Source: Rahnella laticis
GTDB lineage: Bacteria; Pseudomonadota; Gammaproteobacteria; Enterobacterales; Enterobacteriaceae
Assembly (NCBI RefSeq): GCF_015644585.1
Contig: NZ_JADOBI010000003.1
Span: 372,001-436,000, forward strand
Direction: 5' to 3'
Length of the DNA: 64,000 nt
A program made the translations under genes and the position numbers. Shown piece by piece: positions 31,522 to 42,519 of the stretch (its first letter is position 1; each line of letters starts with the position of its first letter). A model generated the notes under the pieces. It saw only the letters and a program-made list of their open reading frames with translations. It was not told the DNA's origin and ran no database searches.

Positions 31522-33897
31522 ATGAAAAACAGACGTCTGAAAACACGCTTACCCACAGTGCTGGCTGCCACAATCTGGTCAGTATTGTACAGTCACGGCG
31601 CAATGGCCGACCTCGCGCAACAATGTATGCTCGGCGTTCCGACCTATGACAAACCTTTGGTGCAGGGTGATCCTAATTCACTGCCTGTGACCATCAATGC
31701 CGACAAGGCCACCGGAAATTATCCTGACAGCGCGCTTTTCAGCGGCAACGTGAATATCGTTCAGGGTAACAGTACGCTCGATGCCGATCATGTTCAGCTC
31801 AACCAAATTGCCAACCCGAATCAGCCCACTCCGACCCGTACCGCCACGGCGACCGGGAACGTGCGTTATAACGATAACCAGATCAAGCTGAACGGGCCAA
31901 AAGGCTTTGCAAACCTGACCACCAAAGATACCGATGTTCAGAACGGCGATTACCAGATGGTAGGCCGTCAGGGCCGCGGTAATGCCGACAAGATGAAGCA
32001 GCGTGACAACAACCGCTACACCATCATGGATAACGGCACTTTCACAACCTGTCTGCCTGGCGATAACAGCTGGAGCGTGGTGGGTTCAGAAGTGATTCAG
32101 GATCGCCAGGAAGAAGTGGCTGAAATCTGGAACGCGCGTTTCCATATTGGCCCGGTTCCGGTGTTCTATAGCCCGTATATGCAGTTGCCGATCGGTGATA
32201 AACGCCGCTCGGGCTTCCTTATTCCGAACGCCAAATACAGCAGCAACAACGGTTTCGGCCTGACCGTTCCCTGGTACTGGAACATCGCGCCAAACTACGA
32301 TGCCACGATCACGCCGAACTACATGAGCAACCGTGGTCTGCAATTGCAGAACGAATTCCGCTATCTGACCGTGGCCGGTGCAGGTCTGATGGAGTTCGAT
32401 TATCTGGGCAACGATAAGAAAATCGATCAGCAGTACGTGGATGATGAGAACCGGACCAGCGATAAGACTAAGCGCTGGATGTACTACTGGCGCCATGCCG
32501 GTGTATACGATCAGGTGTGGCGCTTCAACGTCGACTACACCAAGGTCAGTGATCCGTACTACTTCACCGATTTCGATTCGAAATACGGTTCAAGTACTGA
32601 CGGCTATTCTACCCAGAAGTTTAGCGTGGGCTATGCCAACGAAAACTGGGATGTGACGCTGGCCAGCAAACAATTCCAGGTGTTCTCGGACTACGGTAAC
32701 AGCAATGCTTACCGCGCCCAGCCACAGCTGGACATCAACTATTACAAAAACGATGTGGGTCCTTTTGACCTGCATCTTTATGGTCAGGCGGTGAAATTCA
32801 CCAGCGTTAACCCTGATAACCCGGAAGCGGTGCGTACGCACTTCGAACCGACCCTGAGCCTGCCACTGAGTAACGGCTGGGGAAGTCTGGATAACGAAGT
32901 GAAGCTGATGGCGACCCACTATCAGCAGGATATTCCGGATGCGTATTACGATGCGAACCCGGATACCAAACTGCGTTCTTCAGTAAACCGCGTTATGCCT
33001 GAGTTCAAAACCGACGGCAAAATGGTCTTCGACCGGACGATGGACTGGAACAGTGATTACACCCAGACCCTCGAACCGCGCGCACAATATTTGTACATTC
33101 CGTATCGTAACCAGAGCGGGATTAATACCTATGACTCGACGCTGTTGCAGTCCGACTATACCGGTCTGTTCCGTGATAAAAGTTACAGCGGCCTGGACCG
33201 TATTGCTTCGGCAAACCAGGTGGCAACCGGTTTAACCACCCGTATTTATGACGAAAATCTGGAAGAGCGCTTCAATGCGTCTGCCGGTCAGATTTACTAC
33301 TTCCAGCCACCGCGCACAGGTGACGTGAACAGTGTTCTGGATAAAAGTGATGACAAAGGCAGCCTGGTTTGGGCCGGTGACAGCTATTACAAAATCAATG
33401 ACTTCTGGGGCGTTCGTGGCGGCGTGCAGTATGACACCCGTTTAGATGCGCTGGCGCTGGGCGATGCCGTTCTGGAATACCGCGCTGACTCAGAAAGAAT
33501 GGTTCAGTTGAGCTACCGTTATGCCAGCCCGGAATATATTCAGGCGACACTGCCGAGCGTGACCAACCCGGGTTATCAGGATGGTATTTCTCAGGTGGGC
33601 GGCATCGCCAGCTGGCCAATTGCTGACCGCTGGGCGATTGTTGCGGCCTATTATTACGACACGAAAGCACAGCAATCTGCCGATCAGCTGATTGGTTTGC
33701 AGTACAACACTTGCTGCTGGGCCATCAACGTGGGCTACGAACGTAAGATCACCAACTACGATACTGTTAAGTCCGAAAGCAAGTATGACAATAAGATTGG
33801 ATTCAACATTGAACTTAGAGGCCTGGGGAACAATCAAACCCTCGGAACGAAAGAAATGTTGGCCAGCGGCATACTGCCTTATCAACGCGCTTTCTAA
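31522..33897 (+). CDS. lptD: LptD (Imp/OstA), LPS-assembly outer-membrane protein
   Basis: LptD with LptE inserts lipopolysaccharide into the outer leaflet. The 791-residue precursor has a signal peptide (ending near GAMA, residue 29), an LptA-like periplasmic domain (about 50-185) and a large 26-strand beta-barrel. The four cysteines needed for the two long-range disulfides are present: Cys35, Cys177, Cys731 and Cys732. It ends in Phe. It is the first gene of lptD-surA-pdxA-rsmA-apaG-apaH. In E. coli it is under sigma-E; I did not find a convincing sigma-E promoter in 31341-31521. Confidence 0.98.
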   Translation: MKNRRLKTRLPTVLAATIWSVLYSHGAMADLAQQCMLGVPTYDKPLVQGDPNSLPVTINADKATGNYPDSALFSGNVNIVQGNSTLDADHVQLNQIANPNQPTPTRTATATGNVRYNDNQIKLNGPKGFANLTTKDTDVQNGDYQMVGRQGRGNADKMKQRDNNRYTIMDNGTFTTCLPGDNSWSVVGSEVIQDRQEEVAEIWNARFHIGPVPVFYSPYMQLPIGDKRRSGFLIPNAKYSSNNGFGLTVPWYWNIAPNYDATITPNYMSNRGLQLQNEFRYLTVAGAGLMEFDYLGNDKKIDQQYVDDENRTSDKTKRWMYYWRHAGVYDQVWRFNVDYTKVSDPYYFTDFDSKYGSSTDGYSTQKFSVGYANENWDVTLASKQFQVFSDYGNSNAYRAQPQLDINYYKNDVGPFDLHLYGQAVKFTSVNPDNPEAVRTHFEPTLSLPLSNGWGSLDNEVKLMATHYQQDIPDAYYDANPDTKLRSSVNRVMPEFKTDGKMVFDRTMDWNSDYTQTLEPRAQYLYIPYRNQSGINTYDSTLLQSDYTGLFRDKSYSGLDRIASANQVATGLTTRIYDENLEERFNASAGQIYYFQPPRTGDVNSVLDKSDDKGSLVWAGDSYYKINDFWGVRGGVQYDTRLDALALGDAVLEYRADSERMVQLSYRYASPEYIQATLPSVTNPGYQDGISQVGGIASWPIADRWAIVAAYYYDTKAQQSADQLIGLQYNTCCWAINVGYERKITNYDTVKSESKYDNKIGFNIELRGLGNNQTLGTKEMLASGILPYQRAF

Positions 33898-33982
33898 GCC
33901 GATACCACGATTGATGAGTTAAGACTCTACGAACTCAGTGAACTTGAAACCCGCGTTTGCGGATTAGACAAATGGAAAAAGT

Positions 33983-35278
33983 ATGAAGAACTGGAGAACA
34001 CTTCTCCTCGGCGTGACGCTTTGTGCCAGCACTGCGTTTGCAGCCCCTCAGGAAGTTGATAAAGTTGCCGCCGTCGTCAACAACGGCGTCGTATTGCAAA
34101 GTGACGTAGACAGCCTGTATCAGTCAGTCACGCAGCAGGCCAAGCAAGCGAACCAACAGCTGCCCGATGAAGCAACGTTGCGCCACCAGATCCTGGATCG
34201 TCTGATCATGGACCAGATCCAGTTGCAGATGGCGACCCGCATGGGTATCACGCTGACCGATCAGGATGTGGACAAAGCGATTGCTGGCATTGCGCAGCAG
34301 AACAATATCTCCGTTGACCAGCTGCGCAGCCGTCTGGCTTATGACGGTCTTAACTACAGCACTTATCGCGCCCAGATCCGTAAAGAAATGCTGATCAGCG
34401 AAGTCCGTAACAGCGAAGTTCGCCGTCGCGTGACGATCCTGCCTCAGGAAGTGGATCAGCTGTCCAAACAGGTTGCGGCTCAGAACGGCAGCAGCGCTGA
34501 ATTTAACCTCAGCCATATCCTGTTGCCATTGCCGGAAAACCCAACACAGGATCAGGTTGATACAGCTGAACAGCTGGCGAAGAAAATCGTTGCCGATCTG
34601 AACAACGGCGCGGACTTCGGAAAACTGGCTATCACCTACTCTGCCGATTCCCAGGCGCTGAAAGGCGGCAACATGGGTTGGGGCAAATTGCAGGAATTAC
34701 CTTCCCTGTTCGCTCAGGCGCTGAGCACTGCGCAGAAAGGCCAGGTTATCGGTCCGATCCGTTCAGGCGTGGGCTTCCACATCCTGAAAGTGAATGATAT
34801 CCGTGGTGATAACAAAAGCGTTTCCGTCACTGAAGTCCATGCACGCCATATCCTGATCAAGCCATCCGTTGTGATGACCGATGCTCAGGCGCGCGCGAAA
34901 CTGGAACAGGCTGCGGCGGATATTAAGAGCGGCAAAGCAACGTTTGCTGATGAAGCGAAACAGCTTTCTCAGGATCCGGGTTCTGCAAATCAGGGCGGCG
35001 ACTTAGGTTGGGCGTCTCCGGATATGTACGATCCTGCGTTCCGCGATGCGCTGATGAACCTGAAAAAAGGGGAAATCAGTGCGCCAGTTCATTCTTCCTT
35101 CGGCTGGCACCTGATCCAGTTACTGGATACCCGCCAGGTTGATAAAACAGATGCGGCGCAGAAAGAACGTGCTTACCGCATGCTGTTCAACCGTAAATTT
35201 GCGGAAGAAGCCCAGACCTGGATGCAGGAACAACGTGCTGAAGCGTACGTGAAAATTATGGACGGTAATGGACAATAA
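33983..35278 (+). CDS. surA: SurA, periplasmic chaperone and peptidyl-prolyl isomerase
   Basis: SurA escorts outer-membrane proteins, including LptD, to the BAM complex. The 431-residue precursor has a signal peptide ([20 protein letters not shown]), an N-terminal chaperone domain with a SurA-N fold, two parvulin domains (about 172-272 and 282-382, each with the HILL/HILI start and QGGDLGW/GGNMGWG motif) and a C-terminal helix that packs on the chaperone domain. It follows lptD by 85 bp and overlaps pdxA by 11 nt. Confidence 0.98.
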   Translation: MKNWRTLLLGVTLCASTAFAAPQEVDKVAAVVNNGVVLQSDVDSLYQSVTQQAKQANQQLPDEATLRHQILDRLIMDQIQLQMATRMGITLTDQDVDKAIAGIAQQNNISVDQLRSRLAYDGLNYSTYRAQIRKEMLISEVRNSEVRRRVTILPQEVDQLSKQVAAQNGSSAEFNLSHILLPLPENPTQDQVDTAEQLAKKIVADLNNGADFGKLAITYSADSQALKGGNMGWGKLQELPSLFAQALSTAQKGQVIGPIRSGVGFHILKVNDIRGDNKSVSVTEVHARHILIKPSVVMTDAQARAKLEQAAADIKSGKATFADEAKQLSQDPGSANQGGDLGWASPDMYDPAFRDALMNLKKGEISAPVHSSFGWHLIQLLDTRQVDKTDAAQKERAYRMLFNRKFAEEAQTWMQEQRAEAYVKIMDGNGQ

Positions 35279-36275
35279 AACACTGACAACGAAATCTGTC
35301 GTCATCACCCCCGGCGAACCTGCCGGGGTTGGGCCGGATCTGGTACTGGCGCTGGCTCAGCAGGCATGGCCTGTTGAGCTGGTGGTGTGTGCCGATCCGG
35401 CCCTGCTGCTTGAGCGCGCTGAAAAACTGGGTCTGAAGATCCAGTTGCGCGAATACCAGAAAGACAGCCCGGCAGAACCTCAGGCCGCGGGGACATTAAC
35501 GGTTTTACCGGTCAGCACGGCTGTGCCTGTCACGCCCGGTAAACTGGATGTCGCCAACAGCCAATACGTGGTAGAAACGCTGGCCCGCGCCTGCGATGGC
35601 GCAATCAGCGGTGAGTTTGCCGCGCTGATTACCGGCCCTGTGCAAAAGAGCATCATTAACGATGCCGGAATCCCGTTTATCGGTCATACCGAATTCTTTG
35701 CTGACCGTAGTCACTGCAACCGCGTAGTGATGATGCTGGCAACGGAAGAACTGCGCGTCGCGCTGGCGACTACGCATTTACCGCTGTTAGCCGTACCGGG
35801 TGCGATCACGCGCGAATGTCTGCACGAAGTCATCACCATTTTGAATCATGATCTGAGGACCAAATTCGGCATCGCCGAGCCGCAAATCTACGTGTGCGGT
35901 CTGAATCCGCACGCCGGTGAAGGCGGTCATATGGGTCATGAGGAAATAGACATCATCATCCCTGCGCTGGAAGAACTGCGCCAGCAGGGAATGCATCTTA
36001 TCGGTCCGCTGCCCGCTGATACGTTATTCCAGCCTAAATATCTGCAACACGCCGATGCTGTTTTATCGATGTATCACGATCAGGGCCTTCCGGTGCTAAA
36101 ATATCAGGGATTCGGTCGCGCCGTGAATATCACGCTGGGCCTTCCCTTTATCCGGACTTCCGTTGATCACGGCACCGCCCTTGAACTCGCTGCAACCGGC
36201 ACCGCCGATGCAGGCAGTTTCAAGACAGCAATAAATCTCGCCATTCGTATGGCAAATAACAGCAACGATAAATAA
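35268..36275 (+). CDS. pdxA: PdxA, 4-hydroxythreonine-4-phosphate dehydrogenase
   Basis: PdxA oxidises 4-phosphohydroxy-L-threonine with NAD in the DXP-dependent pathway to pyridoxal phosphate. The 335 residues show the family N-terminus [17 protein letters not shown], the [10 protein letters not shown] substrate motif and the metal-site stretch [13 protein letters not shown]. The ATG at 35268 overlaps the surA 3' end by 11 nt, so the genes are translationally linked. The gap to rsmA is 5 nt. Confidence 0.97.
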   Translation: MDNKTLTTKSVVITPGEPAGVGPDLVLALAQQAWPVELVVCADPALLLERAEKLGLKIQLREYQKDSPAEPQAAGTLTVLPVSTAVPVTPGKLDVANSQYVVETLARACDGAISGEFAALITGPVQKSIINDAGIPFIGHTEFFADRSHCNRVVMMLATEELRVALATTHLPLLAVPGAITRECLHEVITILNHDLRTKFGIAEPQIYVCGLNPHAGEGGHMGHEEIDIIIPALEELRQQGMHLIGPLPADTLFQPKYLQHADAVLSMYHDQGLPVLKYQGFGRAVNITLGLPFIRTSVDHGTALELAATGTADAGSFKTAINLAIRMANNSNDK

Positions 36276-36280
36276 CAACA

Positions 36281-37108
36281 ATGAATAGTAGAGTCCACCA
36301 AGGTCACTTTGCCCGTAAACGTTTTGGGCAAAACTTCTTAACCGATCAGTTTGTTATCGATAGCATCGTGTCGGCCATTCATCCTATGCCGGGCGAATCT
36401 GTAGTCGAAATCGGTCCTGGCCTGGCTGCATTAACTGAGCCCGTCGCTTCACGTCTGGACAGCATGACGGTCATCGAACTCGACCGCGATCTGGCTACAC
36501 GTCTGGAAAACAATCCGAAGTTTCAGGGCAAGCTGCGCGTCATTCAGTCTGATGCCATGAAAATCAATTTTGGTGAGCTCTCCGAAGAGCTTGGCCAGCC
36601 GCTGCGCGTATTCGGCAACCTGCCGTATAACATTTCCACGCCGCTGATGTTCCACCTGTTCACCTACACCAACGCCATCAAAGACATGCATTTCATGTTG
36701 CAGAAGGAAGTGGTAAACCGCCTGGTTGCAGGCCCGAACAGCAAAGCGTATGGTCGTTTAACGGTGATGGCGCAGTATTACTGCAATGTTATCCCTGTGC
36801 TGGAAGTGCCGCCAGAATCCTTTACACCGGCGCCAAAAGTGGAATCCGCCGTGGTGCGTTTAGTGCCGCATGACGTGATCCCTTATCCGGTTTCTGATAT
36901 CCGCATTCTGAGCCGCCTGACCACCGACGCGTTCAATCAGCGTCGTAAGACTGTGCGTAACAGCCTCGGCCATCTGTTCACTCCTGAGCAAATGACGGAG
37001 CTGGGCTTAGATCTCAGCATGCGTGCTGAAAATATTTCGGTTGAGCAATACTGTAAACTGGCTAACTGGTTGTCCACGCGGCCTAAAACCCCGGAACCTC
37101 AGGAGTAG
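36281..37108 (+). CDS. rsmA: RsmA (KsgA), 16S rRNA dimethyladenosine transferase
   Basis: RsmA dimethylates A1518 and A1519 in helix 45 of 16S rRNA and acts in late 30S assembly. The 275 residues carry the SAM-binding motif [13 protein letters not shown] (about 42-54), the acidic ELDRDL strand and the catalytic NLPYNIST motif, followed by the small C-terminal helical domain with [13 protein letters not shown]. Loss of this protein gives kasugamycin resistance. The ATG is 5 nt after pdxA; apaG follows after 4 nt. Confidence 0.98.
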   Translation: MNSRVHQGHFARKRFGQNFLTDQFVIDSIVSAIHPMPGESVVEIGPGLAALTEPVASRLDSMTVIELDRDLATRLENNPKFQGKLRVIQSDAMKINFGELSEELGQPLRVFGNLPYNISTPLMFHLFTYTNAIKDMHFMLQKEVVNRLVAGPNSKAYGRLTVMAQYYCNVIPVLEVPPESFTPAPKVESAVVRLVPHDVIPYPVSDIRILSRLTTDAFNQRRKTVRNSLGHLFTPEQMTELGLDLSMRAENISVEQYCKLANWLSTRPKTPEPQE

Positions 37109-37112
37109 CGTT

Positions 37113-37490
37113 ATGCTTAATTCGCCCCGTGTTTGTGTTCAGGTGCAAAGTATCTACGTAGAGTCACAGTCGATACCGGAAGAAGAACGTTTTGTTTTCG
37201 CCTACACCATCACGATCCGCAATCTGGGGCGTTTTAATGTGCAACTGCTTCGCCGTTACTGGCTGATCACCAACAGTAACGGCCGCCAGACCGAAGTTCA
37301 GGGTGAAGGGGTTATCGGTGAACAACCGCTGATCCTGCCCGGCAATGAATTCCACTACACCAGCGGCGCTGTTTTAGAAACGCCACTGGGCACGATGGAA
37401 GGCCATTACGAAATGGTCGCGCACGACGGTGAAAGCTTCCGCGTGCCGATCCCGGTCTTCCGCCTCGCCATCCCTACGCTGATAAATTAA
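37113..37490 (+). CDS. apaG: ApaG, DUF525/FN3-like protein
   Basis: This 125-residue protein has the E. coli length and the whole ApaG fold, with the family signature YTITIRNLG near residues 30-38 and a glycine-rich loop around GEGVIGEQP. Its biochemical role is unclear; ApaG domains bind phosphate-type ligands, and the gene was linked to cobalt and magnesium phenotypes. I chose the ATG at 37113 with an AGGAGT site over one at 37023 inside rsmA. It sits between rsmA and apaH in the same operon. Confidence 0.95.
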   Translation: MLNSPRVCVQVQSIYVESQSIPEEERFVFAYTITIRNLGRFNVQLLRRYWLITNSNGRQTEVQGEGVIGEQPLILPGNEFHYTSGAVLETPLGTMEGHYEMVAHDGESFRVPIPVFRLAIPTLIN

Positions 37491-37495
37491 TCCAC

Positions 37496-38350
37496 ATGTC
37501 GACATATCTTATTGGTGATGTTCACGGCTGCATCGATGAACTCAAGGCGCTATTGGCGCAGGTAGATTTTGATCCGCAAAATGATGTTCTCTGGCTGACG
37601 GGCGATCTCGTCGCGCGCGGGCCGTCTTCTGTTGAAGTCCTGCGTTTTGTCAGTGGTTTGGGTGATTGCGTGCGAATGGTACTCGGTAATCACGATTTGC
37701 ATCTGCTGGCGGTTTACGCGGGCATCAGCTTTAACAAGCCGAAAGATCGTATTACACCGTTACTCGAAGCAGAAGATGCCGATGAGCTGATCAACTGGCT
37801 GCGTCGTCAGCCGGTATTGCAGGTAGATGAAGATCTGAGACTGGTGATGGCTCATGCCGGGATCACTCCGCAATGGGATCTCGACACTGCAAAAATGTGC
37901 GCCCGCGAAGTTGAAGCCGTGCTGAGCAGCGACACTTACCCGCTGTTTCTCGATGCCATGTACGGCGATATGCCGAACAACTGGCATCCGGAGCTGAGCG
38001 GTCTGGCGCGTTTGCGATTCAGTACCAATGCGTTCACCCGCATGCGCTACTGTTTCCCGAACGGGCAGCTGGATATGATTTGCAAAGATGTGCCCGAGAA
38101 CGCGCCAAAACCCCTCAAACCCTGGTTTGATATTCCGGGTCCGGTGCAGGAAGCAGGTTACAGCATTGCGTTTGGCCACTGGGCATCGCTGGAAGGAAAA
38201 GGCGCACCGGAAGGCATTTACGCGCTGGACACCGGTTGTTGCTGGGGCGGGGATTTAACGATGCTGCGCTGGGAAGATAAAACCTATTTCACCCAGCCGT
38301 CGAACCGTCATAAAGAAAAAGAGCAATCTGAGCTGCCGAAAGCGCTGTAG
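37496..38350 (+). CDS. apaH: ApaH, bis(5'-nucleosyl)-tetraphosphatase (symmetrical)
   Basis: ApaH splits Ap4A into two ADP and removes Np4 caps from RNA. The 284 residues carry the metallophosphoesterase motifs GDVHGC (7-12), GDLVARG (about 41-47) and GNHD (62-65), and the distal histidines in MAHAGI and FGHWASL. It is slightly longer than in E. coli at the charged C-terminus. It starts 5 nt after apaG and is the last gene of the lptD operon, ending at a terminator shared with folA. Confidence 0.97.
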   Translation: MSTYLIGDVHGCIDELKALLAQVDFDPQNDVLWLTGDLVARGPSSVEVLRFVSGLGDCVRMVLGNHDLHLLAVYAGISFNKPKDRITPLLEAEDADELINWLRRQPVLQVDEDLRLVMAHAGITPQWDLDTAKMCAREVEAVLSSDTYPLFLDAMYGDMPNNWHPELSGLARLRFSTNAFTRMRYCFPNGQLDMICKDVPENAPKPLKPWFDIPGPVQEAGYSIAFGHWASLEGKGAPEGIYALDTGCCWGGDLTMLRWEDKTYFTQPSNRHKEKEQSELPKAL

Positions 38351-38371
38351 TTTTTGGGCGGGATAAAAGTC

Positions 38372-38399
38372 AAAAGGCACCCCTGAAAGGTGCCTTTTT
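38372..38399. terminator. Bidirectional terminator between apaH and folA
   Basis: The stem AAAAGGCACC/GGTGCCTTTT with a 7-nt loop lies between the convergent apaH and folA stop codons. A and T runs on both sides allow it to work in both directions. Confidence 0.9.
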
Positions 38400-38421
38400 G
38401 CTTTACGCGTCAGCCTGAAAA

Positions 38422-38907
38422 TCAGGCGCGACGGTCAAGAATTTCGAAGCAGTAACCGTGAGAGTTTTGCTCATCAGCGTCATGGAATTCGCTGAAAGTG
38501 CTTTCCCAGTCATCCGGCTCGTAGTCAGGGAAATGCGTATCCCCTTCCACTTCCGCATCAATATGGGTCAGGTATAAACGGTTCGCCTTCGGCAATAATT
38601 GCTCGTATACGCGGCCACCGCCCATCACCATCACTTCTTCCACATCACCGGCGGCAGCCAGTGCGGCCTCCACAGACGTCACCCAGGTCACGCCGTCGTG
38701 CTCACCAGGCTTTGAGCTGATGACGATGTTCAGCCGGCCAGGTAACGGTCGCCCAATCGACTCGAACGTCTTGCGCCCCATGATGACAGGTTTGTTGAGC
38801 GTATTACGCTTAAACCAGGCCAGATCACCGGGTAAATGCCAAGGCATTGCGTTTTCCATGCCAATAACGCGATCGGTCGCCAGTGCGGCGATCAGGCTGA
38901 TAATCAT
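38422..38907 (-). CDS. folA: FolA, dihydrofolate reductase (trimethoprim target)
   Basis: FolA reduces dihydrofolate to tetrahydrofolate with NADPH. The 161 residues match E. coli DHFR with one extra residue after Met1, so the catalytic acid is Asp28 (in [13 protein letters not shown]), with Trp23 beside it. NADPH-binding [15 protein letters not shown] and the [11 protein letters not shown] loop are intact. Compared with E. coli, the residue before the catalytic Asp is Gly in place of Ala and the Met20-loop neighbour is His. It is chromosomal and of the normal type, not a transferred dfr resistance gene. Confidence 0.98.
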   Translation of the reverse strand: MIISLIAALATDRVIGMENAMPWHLPGDLAWFKRNTLNKPVIMGRKTFESIGRPLPGRLNIVISSKPGEHDGVTWVTSVEAALAAAGDVEEVMVMGGGRVYEQLLPKANRLYLTHIDAEVEGDTHFPDYEPDDWESTFSEFHDADEQNSHGYCFEILDRRA

Positions 38908-38952
38908 TATGAAGCCCTGTGTTGATTAAAGAGACTCAAAAAAAGAGCCCAC

Positions 38953-38981
38953 ACTATACGGAAAGCCCAATCAACCGTCGA
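38953..38981 (-). promoter_or_regulatory. folA promoter
   Basis: On the minus strand TCGACG (38976-38981), a 17-nt spacer and TATAGT (38953-38958) give a start point about 40 nt before folA. Confidence 0.6.
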
Positions 38982-39324
38982 TAGGGAGACTCACGCTTTA
39001 CAAAGATATAAGAGCGCTCTTACCCTGACGGGATTTTACCCGCCAGATGTGCCAATTTCGGGTCTGAAAGGGGGTTAAAAACCGGAAGAATTTTCATTTG
39101 CCCAGCCGAAAATGCTGGAAACGCGATCTGTAGTTTCGCCTCTCCGATCGCGCTTGTACAACTGCGCTTACACACCGGGGCGATTACGGTACAGTCACCG
39201 CCCTTTCCACCATTAACCGAAATGTCAGTCCGGCAAAAAAAGCCATAAGAGTGATTTATCTTGCCGGGGATTGGCGTATCATGCGGCCTTCATTTTGTTC
39301 TGAACATTAACGACGGTTATTTCC
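38982..39324. other. folA-LysE exporter intergenic region
   Basis: There is no gene here. It contains a perfect 12-bp palindrome AAGAGCGCTCTT at 39010-39021 and a CCGGCAA/TTGCCGG pair around 39231-39268, just before the exporter gene. The function of both is unknown. Confidence 0.35.
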
Positions 39325-39939
39325 ATGCTTGAAACCACCCTTTTTGTTGCCAGTATTGCGTTCCTCGGCATGCTTTCTCCCGGCCCCGATTTCTTTCTGG
39401 TCATCAAAAATGCGGCCCGATACCCGCGCATCGCGGCACTCATGACGTCACTGGGGGTTATTTGCGGTGTCATCACGCACATGTCTTACTGCGTGGCCGG
39501 TCTGGCGGTGGTGATCACGACCACGCCCTGGCTGTTTGATTTGCTGAAATACGTCGGCGCTGCCTATCTGATCTGGGTCGGCATTCAGGCATTGTTCTCA
39601 CGCAGCAACAGCAAAATGAATCTCGACGGGCTGGAACCGCAGCAGGTCAAACTGCGTACCGCGTTTGTGCAGGGTTACTTGTGTAATCTGCTGAACCCGA
39701 AAGCGACGCTGTTTTTCCTGGCGATGTTTACGCAGGTCTTGCAGATCAACTCGACCCTGGGCGAAAAGCTGTGGTACGCGTCGATTATTGTCAGTTTATC
39801 CGTGGTCTGGTGGCCTTCGCTGGCGCTGTTAATCCAGAGCGCGCCGGTTCGCCGGGGTCTGGCGAAAGCGCAGAAGATTATCGATAAACTGCTGGGCGGC
39901 GTGCTGATTGGTTTGGGCATTAAAGTTGCGCTGAGCTGA
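39325..39939 (+). CDS. LysE/RhtB-family amino-acid exporter
   Basis: This 204-residue protein has the five to six transmembrane segments and the N-terminal signature of the LysE/RhtB family (FLGMLSPGPDFFLVIKNAARY near residues 13-33, GAAYLIWVGIQAL near 80, NPKATLFFLAMF near 125). Members export lysine, threonine, homoserine or related metabolites. The substrate cannot be read from sequence, and I do not assign it to rhtA/B/C. It has no counterpart at this locus in E. coli K-12. It ends at a bidirectional terminator shared with kefC. Confidence 0.88.
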   Translation: MLETTLFVASIAFLGMLSPGPDFFLVIKNAARYPRIAALMTSLGVICGVITHMSYCVAGLAVVITTTPWLFDLLKYVGAAYLIWVGIQALFSRSNSKMNLDGLEPQQVKLRTAFVQGYLCNLLNPKATLFFLAMFTQVLQINSTLGEKLWYASIIVSLSVVWWPSLALLIQSAPVRRGLAKAQKIIDKLLGGVLIGLGIKVALS

Positions 39940-39941
39940 TC

Positions 39942-39974
39942 AAAAAAGCCGGCAAATCTGTGCCGGCTTTTTGT
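39942..39974. terminator. Bidirectional terminator between the LysE exporter and kefC
   Basis: The stem AAAAAGCCGGCA/TGCCGGCTTTTT with a 6-nt loop lies between the two convergent stop codons. Confidence 0.9.
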
Positions 39975-39996
39975 TCTCTCTCTGATTCCTCAGAGT

Positions 39997-41847
39997 TTAA
40001 CCTTTTGCTTCTATCACATCCTTTTCCGGCGCTTTACCATCAATACTCCCGCGCCAGCCAGACTGAACCGATGACAGACGCTCCTGATCCTGCTCGATAG
40101 CTGCGGTCAGCATGTCCTTCGCACGTTGCATACTGGCGATACGGAATTCAGTATCCTCGTAATTCTCGATAGTAGCTTCAAGCATTTTCAGGTTATAGCG
40201 ACGGAACAAATCGGCTTTTTCCCGCGCTTCATACGCATCCAGCCCGAGTTCTTCCAGCACGTCACGCCCCACGCGCAGTGAACCTTCAAACAATTCCCGC
40301 TCCGGCGCTTCCACGCCCAACTGACGCAGCTGATACCAGTGGTCAACGTCGCGGGCACGCGCAATCACCTTCAGGTTCGGGAAATGCTCTTTCGCCAGCG
40401 CCGTCAGTTGCAGGTTGGCTTCAACGTCATCGATGGCGTTAATCAGCACTTTGGCCTGCGCGGCGCCTGCCGATTCGAGTAAATCCACGCGGGTCGCGTC
40501 ACCGTAAAACACTTTGGTGCCGAATTTACGCAGCGTTTCGATATGATCAGGATCGTGGTCCAGAACGACGGTATGAACATTATTGGCCAGCAACAAACGG
40601 CCGGCAATCTGCCCGAAACGACCAAACCCGGCGATTATCACCTGCGCATTTTCTTCGTCAATGGTGTCCTGCGGACGGTCATCTTTCGGCGCATTGCGCT
40701 CCATGCGGTTCGCAATCACCAGCAGCAGCGGCGTTACGGCCATTGAGAGCGCAACGGCGAGCGTCAGCGCTTTCGACCATTCGTCAGGCATCACGCCAGC
40801 CATTTTCGCAGCACTGAAAATCACGAAGGCGAATTCACTGCCCTGCCCGATTAAGATCGCAAAAAGACCACGCTGTTTTTTCGGTACGCCCAGCCACGGC
40901 GCAATCAGCCACAACAGCGCCGCCTTGAGCGCCATAAAGCCCACCAGCAAGGTGGCGATCAGCAACGGCTGATGCACCAGCGTGCCGAAGTCGATAGACA
41001 TCCCGACGCCGATAAAGAACAGGCCAAGGAGCAAACCTTTGAACGGCTGAATATCGCTTTCCAGCGCGTGGCGGTATTCCGAACTCGCCAGCAATACGCC
41101 CGCCAGAAACGCGCCCATCGCCATCGACATACCGGCCATTTCAAGCAGAATGCCGAAACCGAACACCAGGAAAAGTGCCACGGCGCTGAACACTTCGCGC
41201 ATGCCGGAACGGGCAACAAAATGCAGCAAAGGCCGTGTAACGTAACGTCCGAGCAACACCACCAGCACCAGCGCACCGGCCACTTTTGCCGCCGACAGAC
41301 CAAAGCTCAGGAGCGTTGTGGCTTCGCCGGTGCTGGCTAGAAGCGGGATCATCGCCACCAGCGGGATCGCCGCAATATCCTGGAATAACAGCACGGCAAA
41401 CGCGCTGCGGCCAATCGGGGACGGCGTCAGGCTGCGTTCGCTCATCGCCTGCATGGCAATTGCGGTAGAAGACAGCGCCAGCGTCATGCCAATCAGCAAG
41501 GCAATTTTCCAGTCCAGACCGAGGAAATAACAAAACGCACTGAGCACAATGCCGCAACCGGCCATCTGAATACTGCCGCCGCCAAAAACGGAGGCGCGCA
41601 TTGTCCACAGCCGTTTCGGATCCAGCTCAAGACCAATCACGAACAGCATCAGCACCACACCAATTTCCGCAAACGTCAGAATCGACTCGGCGTCAGAAAC
41701 CAGTTTCAATCCCCACGGCCCGATAATGCAGCCCGCGATCAGATAACCCAGCACAGAGCCGAGCCCAAGCCGGACAGCTATCGGCACAAACAGCGCCGCG
41801 GAGCCAAGATAAATCAGCCCCTCAATCATCAGGTTATGGTTATCCAT
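39997..41847 (-). CDS. kefC: KefC, glutathione-gated K+/H+ efflux antiporter
   Basis: KefC releases potassium and acidifies the cytoplasm when electrophiles form glutathione adducts. The 616 residues comprise a CPA2-type membrane domain (about 1-380, with [13 protein letters not shown] near 70 and [20 protein letters not shown]) and a C-terminal RCK/KTN domain with the nucleotide-binding motif [17 protein letters not shown], followed by a charged tail. It overlaps kefF by 8 nt; KefF is its activating subunit. The length is close to that of E. coli (about 620). Confidence 0.97.
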   Translation of the reverse strand: MDNHNLMIEGLIYLGSAALFVPIAVRLGLGSVLGYLIAGCIIGPWGLKLVSDAESILTFAEIGVVLMLFVIGLELDPKRLWTMRASVFGGGSIQMAGCGIVLSAFCYFLGLDWKIALLIGMTLALSSTAIAMQAMSERSLTPSPIGRSAFAVLLFQDIAAIPLVAMIPLLASTGEATTLLSFGLSAAKVAGALVLVVLLGRYVTRPLLHFVARSGMREVFSAVALFLVFGFGILLEMAGMSMAMGAFLAGVLLASSEYRHALESDIQPFKGLLLGLFFIGVGMSIDFGTLVHQPLLIATLLVGFMALKAALLWLIAPWLGVPKKQRGLFAILIGQGSEFAFVIFSAAKMAGVMPDEWSKALTLAVALSMAVTPLLLVIANRMERNAPKDDRPQDTIDEENAQVIIAGFGRFGQIAGRLLLANNVHTVVLDHDPDHIETLRKFGTKVFYGDATRVDLLESAGAAQAKVLINAIDDVEANLQLTALAKEHFPNLKVIARARDVDHWYQLRQLGVEAPERELFEGSLRVGRDVLEELGLDAYEAREKADLFRRYNLKMLEATIENYEDTEFRIASMQRAKDMLTAAIEQDQERLSSVQSGWRGSIDGKAPEKDVIEAKG

Positions 41848-42394
41848 GATTCACCTCCGGCGGGCAGCCTTCTTTCAGGCTCAGGCAGGCTGTCAGGCGT
41901 TGACGGTATTCTTCACCGGCTGCTTTCAGAGCAACTTCGTCGCAAATGAACGTGTTATGTACCGCAAAGTACGGCAGCCAGTGCATGCCGCAGTAAACCG
42001 CCGTCGCCTGTAACGGCTGCGCAAGAACATCGAAATTCGGATGATCGCCCAGCTCGAAGTGATGTTCATTACCACCGGTCGTCACCGCCCACAGGCAATG
42101 TTTTCCGTTAAGCGCGTTGCCTTCGTGACCATATGCCCAGCCATGTTCCAGCACTTTATCTATCCATAATTTCATCAGCGGCGGCAGGCCGTACCACTGG
42201 ATCGGATGCTGGAAAACCACCAGATCGGCGCGCTCGACGGCTTTCTGTTCTGCGTCAATGTCGATATTGAAATCGGGGTACAGGTCGTAAAGTGAACGGA
42301 CTTCGACGTTGGGTAAATCTGATACTGCCGAGAGCAGTCCCTGGTTGGCCCGCGAATGGCGCGGATAAGGATGAGCGTAAATTATTAATATCAT
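41840..42394 (-). CDS. kefF: KefF, quinone oxidoreductase and KefC activator
   Basis: KefF (184 residues) is a flavodoxin-fold FMN oxidoreductase that binds the KefC RCK domain and is needed for full antiporter activity. It starts [18 protein letters not shown], with the family motifs [20 protein letters not shown] and [14 protein letters not shown] chose the ATG at 42394 with an AGAGAC site; the longer frame to 42511 runs through the carB terminator. Its 3' end overlaps the kefC start by 8 nt, showing coupled translation. Confidence 0.96.
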   Translation of the reverse strand: MILIIYAHPYPRHSRANQGLLSAVSDLPNVEVRSLYDLYPDFNIDIDAEQKAVERADLVVFQHPIQWYGLPPLMKLWIDKVLEHGWAYGHEGNALNGKHCLWAVTTGGNEHHFELGDHPNFDVLAQPLQATAVYCGMHWLPYFAVHNTFICDEVALKAAGEEYRQRLTACLSLKEGCPPEVNHG

Positions 42395-42475
42395 GCAGGT
42401 CTCTTGTCTTATTTCATTTACTTCAGCATACGCAATTTTCGGCTTTCTGGAAAAAAGCCCTGCGTATAAAAGACG

Positions 42476-42502
42476 AAAGGCGCAGCTTTCGCCACGCCTT
42501 TT
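42476..42502 (-). terminator. Terminator of carAB
   Basis: The stem AAAGGCG/CGCCTTT carries an inner GC-GAAA-GC hairpin and is followed on the minus strand by CGTCTTTTAT. It lies 18 nt past carB. Confidence 0.75.
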
Positions 42503-42519
42503 GCCAATCAATTATGCCA

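Noticed and set aside
38422-38907. Possible acquired trimethoprim-resistance dfr gene
   Set aside because: Sequence, position next to apaH, and own promoter all show the ordinary chromosomal folA; no integron or mobile signals.
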